A stretch of DNA of 64,000 bases, taken from contig CBFHXE010000003.1 in the NCBI GenBank assembly GCA_965659715.1, positions 31,626 through 95,625 of the forward strand, written 5' to 3'. This DNA comes from CABZJG01 sp965659715 (GTDB lineage Bacteria > Pseudomonadota > Alphaproteobacteria > Rhodobacterales > Rhodobacteraceae). Made by a program: the position numbers and the translations under genes. Shown here one piece after another: positions 42,598 to 51,332 of the stretch. Within the stretch, counting starts at the first letter, position 1. Each line of letters starts with the position of its first letter. Under the pieces are notes generated by a model. The model searched no databases. It was given only the letters and a program-made list of their open reading frames with translations, and was not told the origin of the DNA.

Positions 42598-43302
42598 TTA
42601 ACCCATAATTGCCAATTCAGCCCCAAGGTCAATGCGTTCTGGCGAAATTTGGGCGGCAAAGCACCGCAGCTCAACCCCCATTGCGCGGGCGTTTTGGTAG
42701 GCTTCGGCATAGGCCGGATCAATGTCTTGGGCCACGTCGAAATGGGTGCAATCGGTGCGCTGGACAAGATAGAGCATCACCGCGCGTTGCCCAGCCTTTA
42801 CCATGTGTTGCGACTCGCCCAAATGCTTGGTGCCGCGGGCAGTAACGCTGTCTGGAAATTCGGCAAGGCCGGTTTGGCGCTGTAAGGTCACGCTTTTGAC
42901 CTCAACATAGGTATCCGGCAGGCCAGCCGAGCTGAGCAAAAAATCAATCCTGCTATTTGTCCCGTAGCGCACCTCGGGCCGGCAGGTGTCAAAACCATCC
43001 AAACCGGGCACGCGGCGCGCGGTGAGCGCCTCTTTGATCACCTTATTGGCAAGGCTGGTGTCGACGCCGGTAAAATGGCCGGTCTCGTGCTCAATTAGCC
43101 GCCAGCCAAATTTTAGTTTCTTCTTGGGATCATCATTTGGCTCGACCCAGATTTTGCTGCCTTCTTCTGCCAGCCCCATCATCGATCCGGGGTTGGCACA
43201 ATGGGCGGTCACGGTTTGCCCATCTTGCAGTTCGATATCAGCAAGAAACCGTTTGTAACGGCGGATCAGGCGGGCGGGCACAAGAGGGGTTTGAAACTGC
43301 AT
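42598..43302 (-). CDS. sfsA: Sugar fermentation stimulation protein SfsA
   Basis: SfsA is a DNA-binding protein first linked to maltose metabolism in E. coli; its main role is unsettled. The 234-residue protein has the family blocks FLADIELQDGQTVTAHCANP, PGSMMGLAEEGSKIW, RIDFLLSSAGLPDTYVEVKS with an acidic nuclease-like motif, and ARGTKHLGE. Length is standard. Upstream of map on the same strand with a 64-base gap, so the two may share a transcript. Confidence 0.93.
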   Translation of the reverse strand: MQFQTPLVPARLIRRYKRFLADIELQDGQTVTAHCANPGSMMGLAEEGSKIWVEPNDDPKKKLKFGWRLIEHETGHFTGVDTSLANKVIKEALTARRVPGLDGFDTCRPEVRYGTNSRIDFLLSSAGLPDTYVEVKSVTLQRQTGLAEFPDSVTARGTKHLGESQHMVKAGQRAVMLYLVQRTDCTHFDVAQDIDPAYAEAYQNARAMGVELRCFAAQISPERIDLGAELAIMG

Positions 43303-43346
43303 ATCATGGCCCTATACCCTGAAAAGAGAAAAGAAAAGGACGCAAA

Positions 43347-44069
43347 ATGCCAAATCCAACTGCCGCAATGCTGGTCATAGGCGATGAAATTCTATCGGGC
43401 CGCACGCGCGATGCAAACATGCATTACCTGGCCGGAGAGTTGACCAAGACAGGCATTGATCTCAAAGAGGTGCGGATCGTCTCTGATACAGCGGCGGATA
43501 TTGTCGCGGCCACACGCAGTTTGGCGAAGCGGTATGATCATCTCTTCACCTCGGGCGGGATCGGGCCGACACATGATGATATCACCGCAGACTGCATCGC
43601 AGAGGCTTTTGACGCGGCAATTGATGTGCGCGCCGATGCCAAGGCCCTGCTCGCCGCTCATTACCAACGCCAAGGCCTAGAGCTTAATGCCGCACGGCTG
43701 CGCATGGCGCGCATTCCCGACGGCGCCAAGTTGATTGACAATCCGGTTTCGGTAGCGCCGGGGTTTACTCTGCGCAATACCCATGTGATGGCCGGGGTTC
43801 CGGCGGTGTTCAAAGCCATGGCGGCAAGCGTGCTGCCGCAATTGACGGGGGGCGCACCGCTGCTGAGTGAGACGCTGCGCATAGAGCGCGGTGAAGGCGA
43901 TGTCGCCCAACCGCTGGGTACGGTCGCAGAGCTTTATCCAGAGCTGTCGATCGGCTCTTATCCGTTTCAAAAAGATGGCATTTATGGCACCAATATTGTA
44001 TTGCGCGGAACAGACCTGAACCAGCTTGAGGCGGCGAAGAAAAAATTGCAACAGATGCTCATCGAATGA
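43347..44069 (+). CDS. CinA-like molybdopterin-binding domain protein
   Basis: A 240-residue stand-alone MoCF-fold protein, equal to the N-terminal half of CinA. Visible motifs are AMLVIGDEILSGRTRDANMH at the start and FTSGGIGPTHDDITADCIA near residue 70-88. The C-terminal nicotinamide-nucleotide amidase domain of full CinA is absent. Such proteins may hydrolyse ADP-ribose or FAD-type compounds rather than take part in cofactor synthesis. The gene overlaps the GNAT gene by ATGA and leads a coupled four-gene run. Confidence 0.88.
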   Translation: MPNPTAAMLVIGDEILSGRTRDANMHYLAGELTKTGIDLKEVRIVSDTAADIVAATRSLAKRYDHLFTSGGIGPTHDDITADCIAEAFDAAIDVRADAKALLAAHYQRQGLELNAARLRMARIPDGAKLIDNPVSVAPGFTLRNTHVMAGVPAVFKAMAASVLPQLTGGAPLLSETLRIERGEGDVAQPLGTVAELYPELSIGSYPFQKDGIYGTNIVLRGTDLNQLEAAKKKLQQMLIE

Positions 44070-44806
44070 TCTCTGACCATGCGCCCCCTTGGGCGGTGGT
44101 TGATGCCACTTGGCCCCCGGCAGCCCAGCACATGCTGGGCCCATGGATCATTAGACAGGGCCTTGGCGGCGGCAAACGGGTCTCTGCGGCCTCGACCGAG
44201 TTGGACGTCAGCAGCGACGAGATCGACGCCGCCGAGGCTGCTATAAAGGATCTGGGCCAACCTGCCCTGTTTACAATCCGCGATCGGGCGCAACCGGCCC
44301 AACAGAACTTGGATGATCAACTTGCCGCGCGCGGTTACGACTGCGTCGATCCAACCAATTTTTATTCTGCTCCGCTAGCGGCTATTGCCACAGAGACGCC
44401 GCCAAGGGTCAGTATGTTTTCGGTCTGGGAGCCTTTGGAAATCCAGCGCGAAATATGGGCGGCGGGCGGTATCGGGCCTGCCCGCCAGACAATTATGCAG
44501 CGGGTGCAAGGCCCCAAAACCAGTCTTTTGATGCGGTGGGATGATCATCCGGCGGGCAGCGGTTTTGTGGCAGTGCACGGCTCTGTCGCCATGGTGCACG
44601 CGCTTGAGGTCTTGCCCCACCAGCGCCGCAAAGGCGTGGCCCGCTGGGCCATGCGTCAGGCTGCGTTTTGGGCACAAAGTCAGAGCGCCTCGACGCTTAC
44701 AGTGCTCTGCACCCAAGAAAATACTGCCGCAAATCAGCTTTACGGTTCACTCGGGATGCAACTTGTGGGACAGTATCATTATCGCATTAAAAAGGAGCTG
44801 TCATGA
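44066..44806 (+). CDS. GNAT family N-acetyltransferase
   Basis: A 246-residue acetyltransferase. The acetyl-CoA binding loop is VLPHQRRKGVARWAMRQAAF near residue 180, followed by LTVLCTQENTAANQLYGSLG, the last GNAT strand-helix unit. The first ~90 residues form a different, partly degenerate domain (ISDHAPPWAVVDATWPP...), so it may be a double GNAT fold. Substrate unknown. It overlaps the neighbour genes on both sides by ATGA. Confidence 0.85.
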   Translation: MISDHAPPWAVVDATWPPAAQHMLGPWIIRQGLGGGKRVSAASTELDVSSDEIDAAEAAIKDLGQPALFTIRDRAQPAQQNLDDQLAARGYDCVDPTNFYSAPLAAIATETPPRVSMFSVWEPLEIQREIWAAGGIGPARQTIMQRVQGPKTSLLMRWDDHPAGSGFVAVHGSVAMVHALEVLPHQRRKGVARWAMRQAAFWAQSQSASTLTVLCTQENTAANQLYGSLGMQLVGQYHYRIKKELS

Positions 44807-45375
44807 ACCCCAAGCAATCCGCCACTGCCCTCGACCTACCGCCTGTCGACCCGTTGCCCGAGGCAACGCAAAAGTATTTTGATATTTGTCAGGACAAACT
44901 GGGTATGGTGCCGAATGTGCTGACAGCGCATGCGTTTGATATTGAAAAACTCAATGCCTTTACCGGCCTTTATAACAACCTGATGCTGGCCGACAGCGGG
45001 CTGAGCAAACTTGAACGCGAAATGATCGCGGTCACCGTCTCATCTGTGAATAAGTGCTTTTACTGTTTGACAGCCCATGGCGCTGCGGTGCGTGAGCTTT
45101 CGGGCAATCCGATCCTCGGCGAAATGATTGTGATGAATTACCGTGCAGCGCCGCTGGATGAGCGGCAGCGCGCAATGCTTGAGTTTACTGAAAAGGTGAC
45201 CAAAAACAGCGCCGAGATTGAAGAAGCAGACCGCCAGCGGCTGCGCGACGTGGGTTTTAATGATCGCGACATCTGGGACATTGCCAATGTGGCGGCGTTT
45301 TTTAATATGACCAACCGGGTGGCCAGTGCCACCGACATGCGGCCCAATGACTACTATCACGCGCTCCATCGTTAA
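44803..45375 (+). CDS. AhpD-like peroxidase-related protein (CMD family)
   Basis: A 190-residue protein of the carboxymuconolactone decarboxylase/AhpD fold. The redox motif is NKCFYCLTAHGAAV (Cys-x2-Cys-x3-His, about residues 84-97), the active form of AhpD-type disulfide peroxidases. The N-terminus has LPEATQKYFDICQDKLGMVPN, typical of the peroxidase-related subgroup. It overlaps the GNAT gene and is overlapped by the OmpA-domain gene. Confidence 0.92.
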   Translation: MNPKQSATALDLPPVDPLPEATQKYFDICQDKLGMVPNVLTAHAFDIEKLNAFTGLYNNLMLADSGLSKLEREMIAVTVSSVNKCFYCLTAHGAAVRELSGNPILGEMIVMNYRAAPLDERQRAMLEFTEKVTKNSAEIEEADRQRLRDVGFNDRDIWDIANVAAFFNMTNRVASATDMRPNDYYHALHR

Positions 45376-46288
45376 AACATCCCTCTGCATCGTCTTGACC
45401 TTTTGGTGCATGGCTGCTGAGGCACAGGTCACTTTGACCGTGCCAAACGGAGCCAAGCAGCAAATTGTCGAGCACAGCGAAGTGGCAAAATATGAAATGC
45501 CCATTGGCCCTTGGTTGCATGGCGCAGTTCCGACAAAGCAAATCACCGGGCCCCTCTGGCAACGGGCGTGGCAGTTGCAAAGCCCATCCATCACCGTGGA
45601 TCAATTGGCCGAGCCTATTGTGAGCCAAATGACTGAGGCCGGATATGACGTTGTTTTTGATTGTCACGACATACAGTGCGGCGGGTTTGATTTTCGCTAT
45701 TCAATCAAAGTATTCCTTGCACCGCAAATGTTCGTCAATCTGCGCAATTTTCGTTTTATTGCCTTTGAAAAGGCCAATAGCGTTAAAACCCTGCTGGCAA
45801 GCAAAGCCGGTAGCACATTGAGTTTTCAACTGATCGAAGTGAACCCAGAGGCTTCAGCGACTGCCCAGATATCTCAAAAGCTTCCCAAGTTGGCCCGCCA
45901 GACGTTTTACACCGACATGCAAAGCGAATTGCTGCAAAACGGCTATGCCGTGCTTTCCGATTTGGACTATGAGCCCGGATCATCAAAGCTTGGCGCAGGT
46001 CCATTTCGCTCATTGCAGGAACTGGCCGATTTTATGGAAAGTCAGCCGGCAGCAGAGATTATTTTGGTTGGTCATACGGATAACACGGGCGCAAGTTACG
46101 CTAATATCGCTCTGTCTAAGCGCCGCGCAGCCTCAGTTGTTGAGCGGTTGGCAACCAAATACGGCATTGCGGCCAATAGGCTTACCGCTGATGGTGTAGG
46201 CTTTCTAGCGCCGCTGACAGCAAACACTGAAGATAGCGGCCGTGAAAAAAATCGCCGTGTCGAAGCCGTCGTAAAGAGCTTGCAGTGA
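45347..46288 (+). CDS. OmpA-domain outer-membrane or periplasmic protein
   Basis: A 313-residue exported protein with a signal peptide (about residues 1-27, ending AAEAQ) and a C-terminal OmpA domain that binds peptidoglycan: IILVGHTDNTGASYANIALS and REKNRRVEAVV. Before it, FDCHDIQCGGFDFRYSI holds two cysteines that may form a disulfide. The middle part, of about 180 residues, I do not recognise. The ATG lies 29 bases inside the peroxidase-related gene. It converges with a LysR-type gene. Confidence 0.87.
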   Translation: MTTITRSIVKTSLCIVLTFWCMAAEAQVTLTVPNGAKQQIVEHSEVAKYEMPIGPWLHGAVPTKQITGPLWQRAWQLQSPSITVDQLAEPIVSQMTEAGYDVVFDCHDIQCGGFDFRYSIKVFLAPQMFVNLRNFRFIAFEKANSVKTLLASKAGSTLSFQLIEVNPEASATAQISQKLPKLARQTFYTDMQSELLQNGYAVLSDLDYEPGSSKLGAGPFRSLQELADFMESQPAAEIILVGHTDNTGASYANIALSKRRAASVVERLATKYGIAANRLTADGVGFLAPLTANTEDSGREKNRRVEAVVKSLQ

Positions 46289-46289
46289 T

Positions 46290-47195
46290 TTATAAAAGAT
46301 CAAAGCTCTTTGCGTCTAGCCTTTCGGCGAGAAATTCGATCAACGCGCGCAGTTTGGGCTGAAGATACCGCTCTGGCGAATACGTGATATAGATGCCTTG
46401 CCGGTTTTTAGGCAGTTCGGGCAGTACATCCACTACCCGACCGTCCTTAAGCGCATGCGCATAGAGAAAACTTGGCAAATAGGCGATACCCAAACCCGAA
46501 ATTGCTGCGTTTAGCAAAGACTGGCTATCATTTACATTCAAAGCGCCCGCGGTTCTGATATACCGGGTTTCCCCGCTGGTTGCAGGTATATGCCACACGG
46601 ATGTCGCCGCGTTGGACGCATGATGCAACAACCTATGAGCGGTCAGATCATCAATCCGCTTTGGTCGACCATAGTCAGCCAAATAGTTCGGACTAGCAAC
46701 CATGCGCAATGTTGTTTCGCCAAGCTTGCGGGTAGATGTGCGGTGATCTTGTACTTTACCAATGCGAATTGCGGCATCATACTGGCCAGCGCCCAATTCG
46801 ACAGGATCCGCGTCAACATCAAGCGTGACCGAAATATCGGGGTAGCTTAGTAAAAAGTGGTTCAGAACCGGAGAAATTGGACCACCACCAAAATCCGCGT
46901 CAACATTAAGTCGCAAGTCACCAGAGGGCATCGCACGCAGGGATGAGGCTATTGCATCCGCATCCCCGGCATCGCTGAGAACCCGCCGTGCACGATCATA
47001 ATAGATCAATCCTATTTCTGTCGGATTGACGCGCCGGGTGGTGCGGTTCAAAAGCCGCGTGCCCAGCCGGGTTTCCAAGCTGGATACATGTTTTGAAACC
47101 GCGGATTTTGATACGCCCATTTTTCGGGCTGCATCGGTAAACCCGCCTTGGTCTACCACCGTTGCAAAAGCTTCCATCTCGGTCAAACGATCCAT
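46290..47195 (-). CDS. LysR family transcriptional regulator
   Basis: A 301-residue regulator of the CrgA-like subgroup. The HTH is MEAFATVVDQGGFTDAARKM and GVSKSAVSKHVSSLETRLG, followed by LLNRTTRRVNPTEIG. The effector domain has PSGDLRLNVDADFGGGPISP, RIGKVQDHRTSTRKLGET, and RLLHHASNAATSVWHI. It lies 112 bases downstream of the dienoyl-CoA reductase gene on the same strand and may regulate it, which is only inference from position. Confidence 0.92.
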   Translation of the reverse strand: MDRLTEMEAFATVVDQGGFTDAARKMGVSKSAVSKHVSSLETRLGTRLLNRTTRRVNPTEIGLIYYDRARRVLSDAGDADAIASSLRAMPSGDLRLNVDADFGGGPISPVLNHFLLSYPDISVTLDVDADPVELGAGQYDAAIRIGKVQDHRTSTRKLGETTLRMVASPNYLADYGRPKRIDDLTAHRLLHHASNAATSVWHIPATSGETRYIRTAGALNVNDSQSLLNAAISGLGIAYLPSFLYAHALKDGRVVDVLPELPKNRQGIYITYSPERYLQPKLRALIEFLAERLDAKSFDLL

Positions 47196-47307
47196 TACCT
47201 ATCCTATTCATCAACAAAACTCCTGTCTTTACTTCGGATAGGATTCTGTCAGGACTGCGGCAGATCGTGGACATTGCCAAGGTTTTTAGCGGACTGTTTC
47301 TAGGCGC

Positions 47308-49341
47308 TTAAAGCGATAGGGCGAGCCGGACACCTTGATCAATCGCCCGTTTGGCATCAAGCTCAGCGGCCAGATCAGCGCCGCCAATGATATGCGGATG
47401 GCGGTCCTTTTCAATCAGATCATCTGCCAGCGTGCGCTCGGAAAGCTGGCCAGCACAAAGAACAATGCTATCGGCCTTAATCACCTCGGGGGCATCCCGG
47501 GCTTCGCCGCGCGACACCATAATGCCCTCGTCAGTGATGCGTTCATAATTCACCCCGCCAACCATTTTGACGCCTTTCATGTTGAGCGCGGCGCGATGGA
47601 TCCAGCCGGTGGTTTTACCAAGCCGCTTGCCCGGCTTTTCCGATTTTCTTTGCAACAGCGTCACTTCACGCGCCGCAGGCTGCGGCTGTGCGCCCTCGGC
47701 AGCCAATCCACCGGCGGTCTCTTCGGGATCGCCAACGCCCCACTCTCGCAGCCACTCAGGAAGGTTTTCGGTAGCGCTGTGACCTGTTTCATGCACCAGA
47801 TACTCTGACACATCAAAACCAATGCCTCCGGCGCCGATCACCGCGACTTTTGGGCCCAGCTTGGCGCGCCCTTTAAGCACATCAAGATAACCGTAAACAT
47901 GCGGGCTGTCCTGACCTGGGATTTGTGGATCACGGGGCACAACACCGGTAGCCACGATGATTTCCTCAAAAGCAGCAAGATCATCGGCTTGGGCTGTCTG
48001 AGAAAGTCGAACCTTTATTTTCAGATCATCCACCATGGTTTTAAACCAGTCCACAAGGCCCCAAAACTCTTCTTTTCCCGGCACCTGCTTGGCCAGATTA
48101 AGCTGACCACCAATTTCATCGGACTTTTCAAATACTGTCACGCTATGGCCGCATTGGGCCGCGGTAATTGCAGTGGCCAGCCCCGCTGGTCCAGCACCAA
48201 CGATGGCGACAGTTTTTGGGGTTTGCGCAGGCTTCACCGTCAGCTCGGTTTCATAGCAAGCCCGTGGATTGACCAGACATGAGCTGACTTTGCCGCCAAA
48301 TGTATGGTCCAGACAGGCTTGGTTACAGGCGATGCAAGGGGCAATTTGTGCGGCCTTTCCTGCCGCCGCCTTGGCCACAAAATCCGCATCCGCCAAAAAC
48401 GGCCGTGCCATGCTGACCATGTCGGCGCAGCCGGTCGCAAGCACTTCTTCGGCCACCTCAGGGGTATTGATGCGATTGGAGGTGATCAACGGGATTGAGA
48501 CCTTGCCCATCAGTTTCTTGGTCACCCATGCAAAGGCCGCGCGCGGCACGGATGTGGCGATGGTCGGAATGCGCGCTTCGTGCCAGCCAATGCCGGTGTT
48601 GATAATGGTCGCGCCTGCTGCTTCAACCGCTTGGGCCAATTTGACCACCTCATCATGGGTCGAGCCATTGGGAATAAGATCAATCATGGAAAGCCGGTAG
48701 ATCAAAATGAAGTCGGGCCCAACCGCTTCACGCACGCGGCGCACCACCTCGACCGGAAGCCGCATGCGGTTTTCATAGCTTCCGCCCCAGCGGTCGCTGC
48801 GCTTGTTGGTATGGGTGACCAGAAACTGGTTTAGAAAATAGCCCTCCGATCCCATCACCTCGACGCCATCATAGCCGGCCTCACGGGCGCGCGCCGCGGT
48901 GGCTGCGATATCGCTAATTTGCTTTTCTATGCCATCCTCATCCAATTCCTTCGGCGGAAACGGCGAGATCGGCGATTTCACCGGCGAGGGCCCGACACAT
49001 TCGGGGCTATAGGCATAGCGGCCCGCGTGCAGGATTTGCATGGCGATTTTGCCGCCCGCGTCATGCACCCTGTCGGTCACAACCTTATGATTGACAATGT
49101 CGTCATCGTTATAAAGCCCTGCAGCACTGGCAAAAACGCCGCCTTCGCGGTTGGGCGCAATGCCCCCAGTGACCATAAGCCCTACGCCGCCACGCGCGCG
49201 TTCTGCGTAAAATTCGGCCACCCGGTTCCAGTCTTTGGTTTCTTCTAGATTGGTGTGCATCGATCCCATCAGCACACGGTTTTTTAAGGTGGTAAAACCC
49301 AGATCAAGTGGTGCAAGCATATTTGGAAAAGCAGCGGTCAT
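47308..49341 (-). CDS. NADPH-dependent 2,4-dienoyl-CoA reductase-type flavoprotein
   Basis: A 677-residue iron-sulfur flavoprotein of the FadH/trimethylamine dehydrogenase group. The N-terminal barrel has MGSMHTNLEE, LQILHAGRYAYSP and EVMGSEGYFLNQFLVTHTNK; the 4Fe-4S cysteines lie in CIACNQACLDHTFGGKVSSC; the C-terminal half has AIVGAGPAGLATAITAAQCG and AVIGAGGIGFDVSEYLVHE. Length fits E. coli FadH. It may reduce dienoyl-CoA from unsaturated fatty acids, though some relatives act on other substrates. GAGGA precedes the ATG. Confidence 0.9.
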   Translation of the reverse strand: MTAAFPNMLAPLDLGFTTLKNRVLMGSMHTNLEETKDWNRVAEFYAERARGGVGLMVTGGIAPNREGGVFASAAGLYNDDDIVNHKVVTDRVHDAGGKIAMQILHAGRYAYSPECVGPSPVKSPISPFPPKELDEDGIEKQISDIAATAARAREAGYDGVEVMGSEGYFLNQFLVTHTNKRSDRWGGSYENRMRLPVEVVRRVREAVGPDFILIYRLSMIDLIPNGSTHDEVVKLAQAVEAAGATIINTGIGWHEARIPTIATSVPRAAFAWVTKKLMGKVSIPLITSNRINTPEVAEEVLATGCADMVSMARPFLADADFVAKAAAGKAAQIAPCIACNQACLDHTFGGKVSSCLVNPRACYETELTVKPAQTPKTVAIVGAGPAGLATAITAAQCGHSVTVFEKSDEIGGQLNLAKQVPGKEEFWGLVDWFKTMVDDLKIKVRLSQTAQADDLAAFEEIIVATGVVPRDPQIPGQDSPHVYGYLDVLKGRAKLGPKVAVIGAGGIGFDVSEYLVHETGHSATENLPEWLREWGVGDPEETAGGLAAEGAQPQPAAREVTLLQRKSEKPGKRLGKTTGWIHRAALNMKGVKMVGGVNYERITDEGIMVSRGEARDAPEVIKADSIVLCAGQLSERTLADDLIEKDRHPHIIGGADLAAELDAKRAIDQGVRLALSL

Positions 49342-49425
49342 GGCGGGTCCTCGTTCAGATTAGCTGCCGGATCATTGCCCAACGCCACCACTTTGTCACC
49401 CGCAACGCAGCGTCAACACAAAGCG

Positions 49426-49800
49426 TTAGCTTTCTGCGCAATGCCGCCGAAACGCCCTTTTGAGTAAATCCAGCTCTGCTTGCAAAAGATCAATTTCTGC
49501 CCGTAAATCCTGATCCACCAAATCACCGCCAATCAACGTAAAACGTGCTAGAACCTCGGATTTTTCATGTTCAGTGATGACAAAACTATGCGCCCCTGCG
49601 CCCACAGCTGACGGCGGTATGGAAATATGCAAATGCAATTCATCTGTATCCTGCGACTGGCATACCTGAAAAGTATCAACTGGCTCACCGTGTAAGGTGA
49701 CGTCAAACATTGGCAAGTGATCCGAATTTGGCAAAACGCCGGTAATGAGGCCCTGCCATAGGCCATTGTTAAACTCAAGTTCTTGAACCTTTAGCGTCAT
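49426..49800 (-). CDS. Unknown small protein paired with a DUF6478 gene
   Basis: A 124-residue protein without signal peptide. It starts with a beta-rich part (LEFNNGLWQGLITGVLPNSD, FDVTLHGEPVD) and ends with a short coiled coil (AEIDLLQAELDLLKRAF). I do not know the family. AAGGA sits seven bases before the ATG, and the gene begins 11 bases after the stop of the DUF6478-type gene, so both are very likely expressed together. A structural or adaptor role is possible. Confidence 0.75.
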   Translation of the reverse strand: MTLKVQELEFNNGLWQGLITGVLPNSDHLPMFDVTLHGEPVDTFQVCQSQDTDELHLHISIPPSAVGAGAHSFVITEHEKSEVLARFTLIGGDLVDQDLRAEIDLLQAELDLLKRAFRRHCAES

Positions 49801-49811
49801 ATCATACGTCC

Positions 49812-50591
49812 TTAAAACCTAGATCGAGGGCGTCTATAAAAAGTTAAATCACGGATTTTTATCAAGTTCATCTCGGGCTCTTCAAAAATAAAATCAAGCC
49901 AGATTTCCTGAATACGATTTTCATGCAACATGAGGTAGCCTAGATCAAAACCAACCGAGGACACTTTGTCATCATTCGAAAACTCGCGGATGATTTGTTC
50001 CACATTAGGCCCGTGTTTGATATTCAACCGAGCAAGAATTTTGAGCGGTCTTTCACTTTCAATAATGGCTTCCAGTTCAACAACATTCTCAGCCTTAAAT
50101 CCTATGGTGGCCTCTTGGGGCAGAGTAATGGCCAACGATAGGTAGGACCCATTAAACTGAAACACCTCCAACATGCAGCCAAAAGGGGCAAGATCGATGT
50201 GACGCAGGTTGCGAAATTGTTTGATGGTCAAATTTGTCATCTTGCAATCATGAAAAAGTCGAGCCTCTTGGCCCAACGGGGTCTCAGAGCGCGCCGAGGC
50301 AACGCCTGTGCTTGCGATGGCGCTAGACCATAGCTCAGATCGCCAGGCCCAATTCGCATCTGCTGGTTTTTGAAATCCGGAACGCTTAAACTTTCTGCGC
50401 AAAATCTGGCTGTCCGCCCGACGAGTAACGCGATCCAACATATTGCGCAAATCCAGCGCCGCGCTACGCAACTGGACCAGTTCCAAGACGGCCATGTCGG
50501 GTATTTTTTGAAACCACCGCCGCCATATTTTTGATGACTGGGCAGTAATTACCCGCTCAAACCAATTTTGCACAAAATTAACTCTCTTCAA
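49812..50591 (-). CDS. DUF6478 family protein
   Basis: A 259-residue protein known mainly from Rhodobacteraceae, of unknown function. Recognisable blocks are LFHDCKMTNLTIKQFRNLRH (about 110-130), FNGSYLSLAITLP, ERPLKILARLNIKHGPNVEQ and IWLDFIFEEPEMNLIKIRDL near the end. The N-terminal half is basic and helical. The start at 50591 is a TTG without a strong ribosome site, so the N-terminus is uncertain. It leads a pair with the 124-residue gene. Confidence 0.8.
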   Translation of the reverse strand: MKRVNFVQNWFERVITAQSSKIWRRWFQKIPDMAVLELVQLRSAALDLRNMLDRVTRRADSQILRRKFKRSGFQKPADANWAWRSELWSSAIASTGVASARSETPLGQEARLFHDCKMTNLTIKQFRNLRHIDLAPFGCMLEVFQFNGSYLSLAITLPQEATIGFKAENVVELEAIIESERPLKILARLNIKHGPNVEQIIREFSNDDKVSSVGFDLGYLMLHENRIQEIWLDFIFEEPEMNLIKIRDLTFYRRPRSRF

Positions 50592-50662
50592 GAATAGGCA
50601 TAGGTATCGGCTAGCCTGCTAACAGCTTCAAATTGTTTTTTCCCGTAACGCGGCGCTGCGTA

Positions 50663-51328
50663 TCAGGAGCTTGGCCGGGCCTTGGGACGCAGGACAGAAA
50701 ATACTTTTGGTCTGGCCTGTGGTCGCTGGCCCGTATTCAAAACCGTTTGTGCCTGCGCCGTTTGCGGCGCAGATACTGCCGTCAGGGTAGCGCGCAGAAT
50801 ATCGGCGGCCATTTTATCAGTAAATGTAATGCCTTTGGGCACATAAAGCGTGGCAACGCTTACATATCCGCCGCGCAGCCCCAGACCTTGCCAGAAATCT
50901 CTTTGCGCCGTGGCCAAAGACTGCTGTTTTTGCGGTGAAATACGGGCTAGAACCATTTTTGGGGATTTTTGGATCACCTTAAAGGCGCCGGATGGGGCCG
51001 CGGCGCGCAGCAGTTCATCGGCCCCTGTTAGACCGCTAGGTTCTGCCGGTGCAACCGTTAGGGTGATCAATCCAACCTCGTCAAAGCCCTCAACTGTCGG
51101 GCATGGGGTGGTAACCAGAAACCCGGCGCCATCCTTTTCCTTGATCAGCTTTCTGGCAATGCAGTAACCTGGCGGACTGGCAAAGGCAGCGCCGGCAGAA
51201 AATTGATGCTGTGTGGCGTATTCGACCCTGTCCAGCTTTGGAAATTGCGGCAACTGAATGCATCCGGCCAAAAATAGGGCAGATATCATCAGCCCCCATC
51301 GGAGACCTATCCAACGGGTGGCTGTCAT
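50663..51328 (-). CDS. Lipoprotein of unknown function downstream of ilvD
   Basis: A 221-residue exported lipoprotein with the lipobox LFLAGC (Cys23). The mature part has a possible disulfide pair (CIARKLIKEK and TTPCPTVEG), an alpha/beta region and a Pro/Arg/Gln-rich C-terminal tail (TGQRPQARPKVFSVLRPKAR). I do not recognise the family. It starts four bases after the ilvD stop, so it is probably co-transcribed, though no functional link is obvious. Confidence 0.75.
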   Translation of the reverse strand: MTATRWIGLRWGLMISALFLAGCIQLPQFPKLDRVEYATQHQFSAGAAFASPPGYCIARKLIKEKDGAGFLVTTPCPTVEGFDEVGLITLTVAPAEPSGLTGADELLRAAAPSGAFKVIQKSPKMVLARISPQKQQSLATAQRDFWQGLGLRGGYVSVATLYVPKGITFTDKMAADILRATLTAVSAPQTAQAQTVLNTGQRPQARPKVFSVLRPKARPSS

Positions 51329-51332
51329 AGTC

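Noticed and set aside
41715..42767. Long 350-codon form of the methionine aminopeptidase gene
   Set aside because: The upstream 78 codons overlap sfsA on the same strand in another frame and are not family-like; the TTG at 42533 has a good ribosome site.
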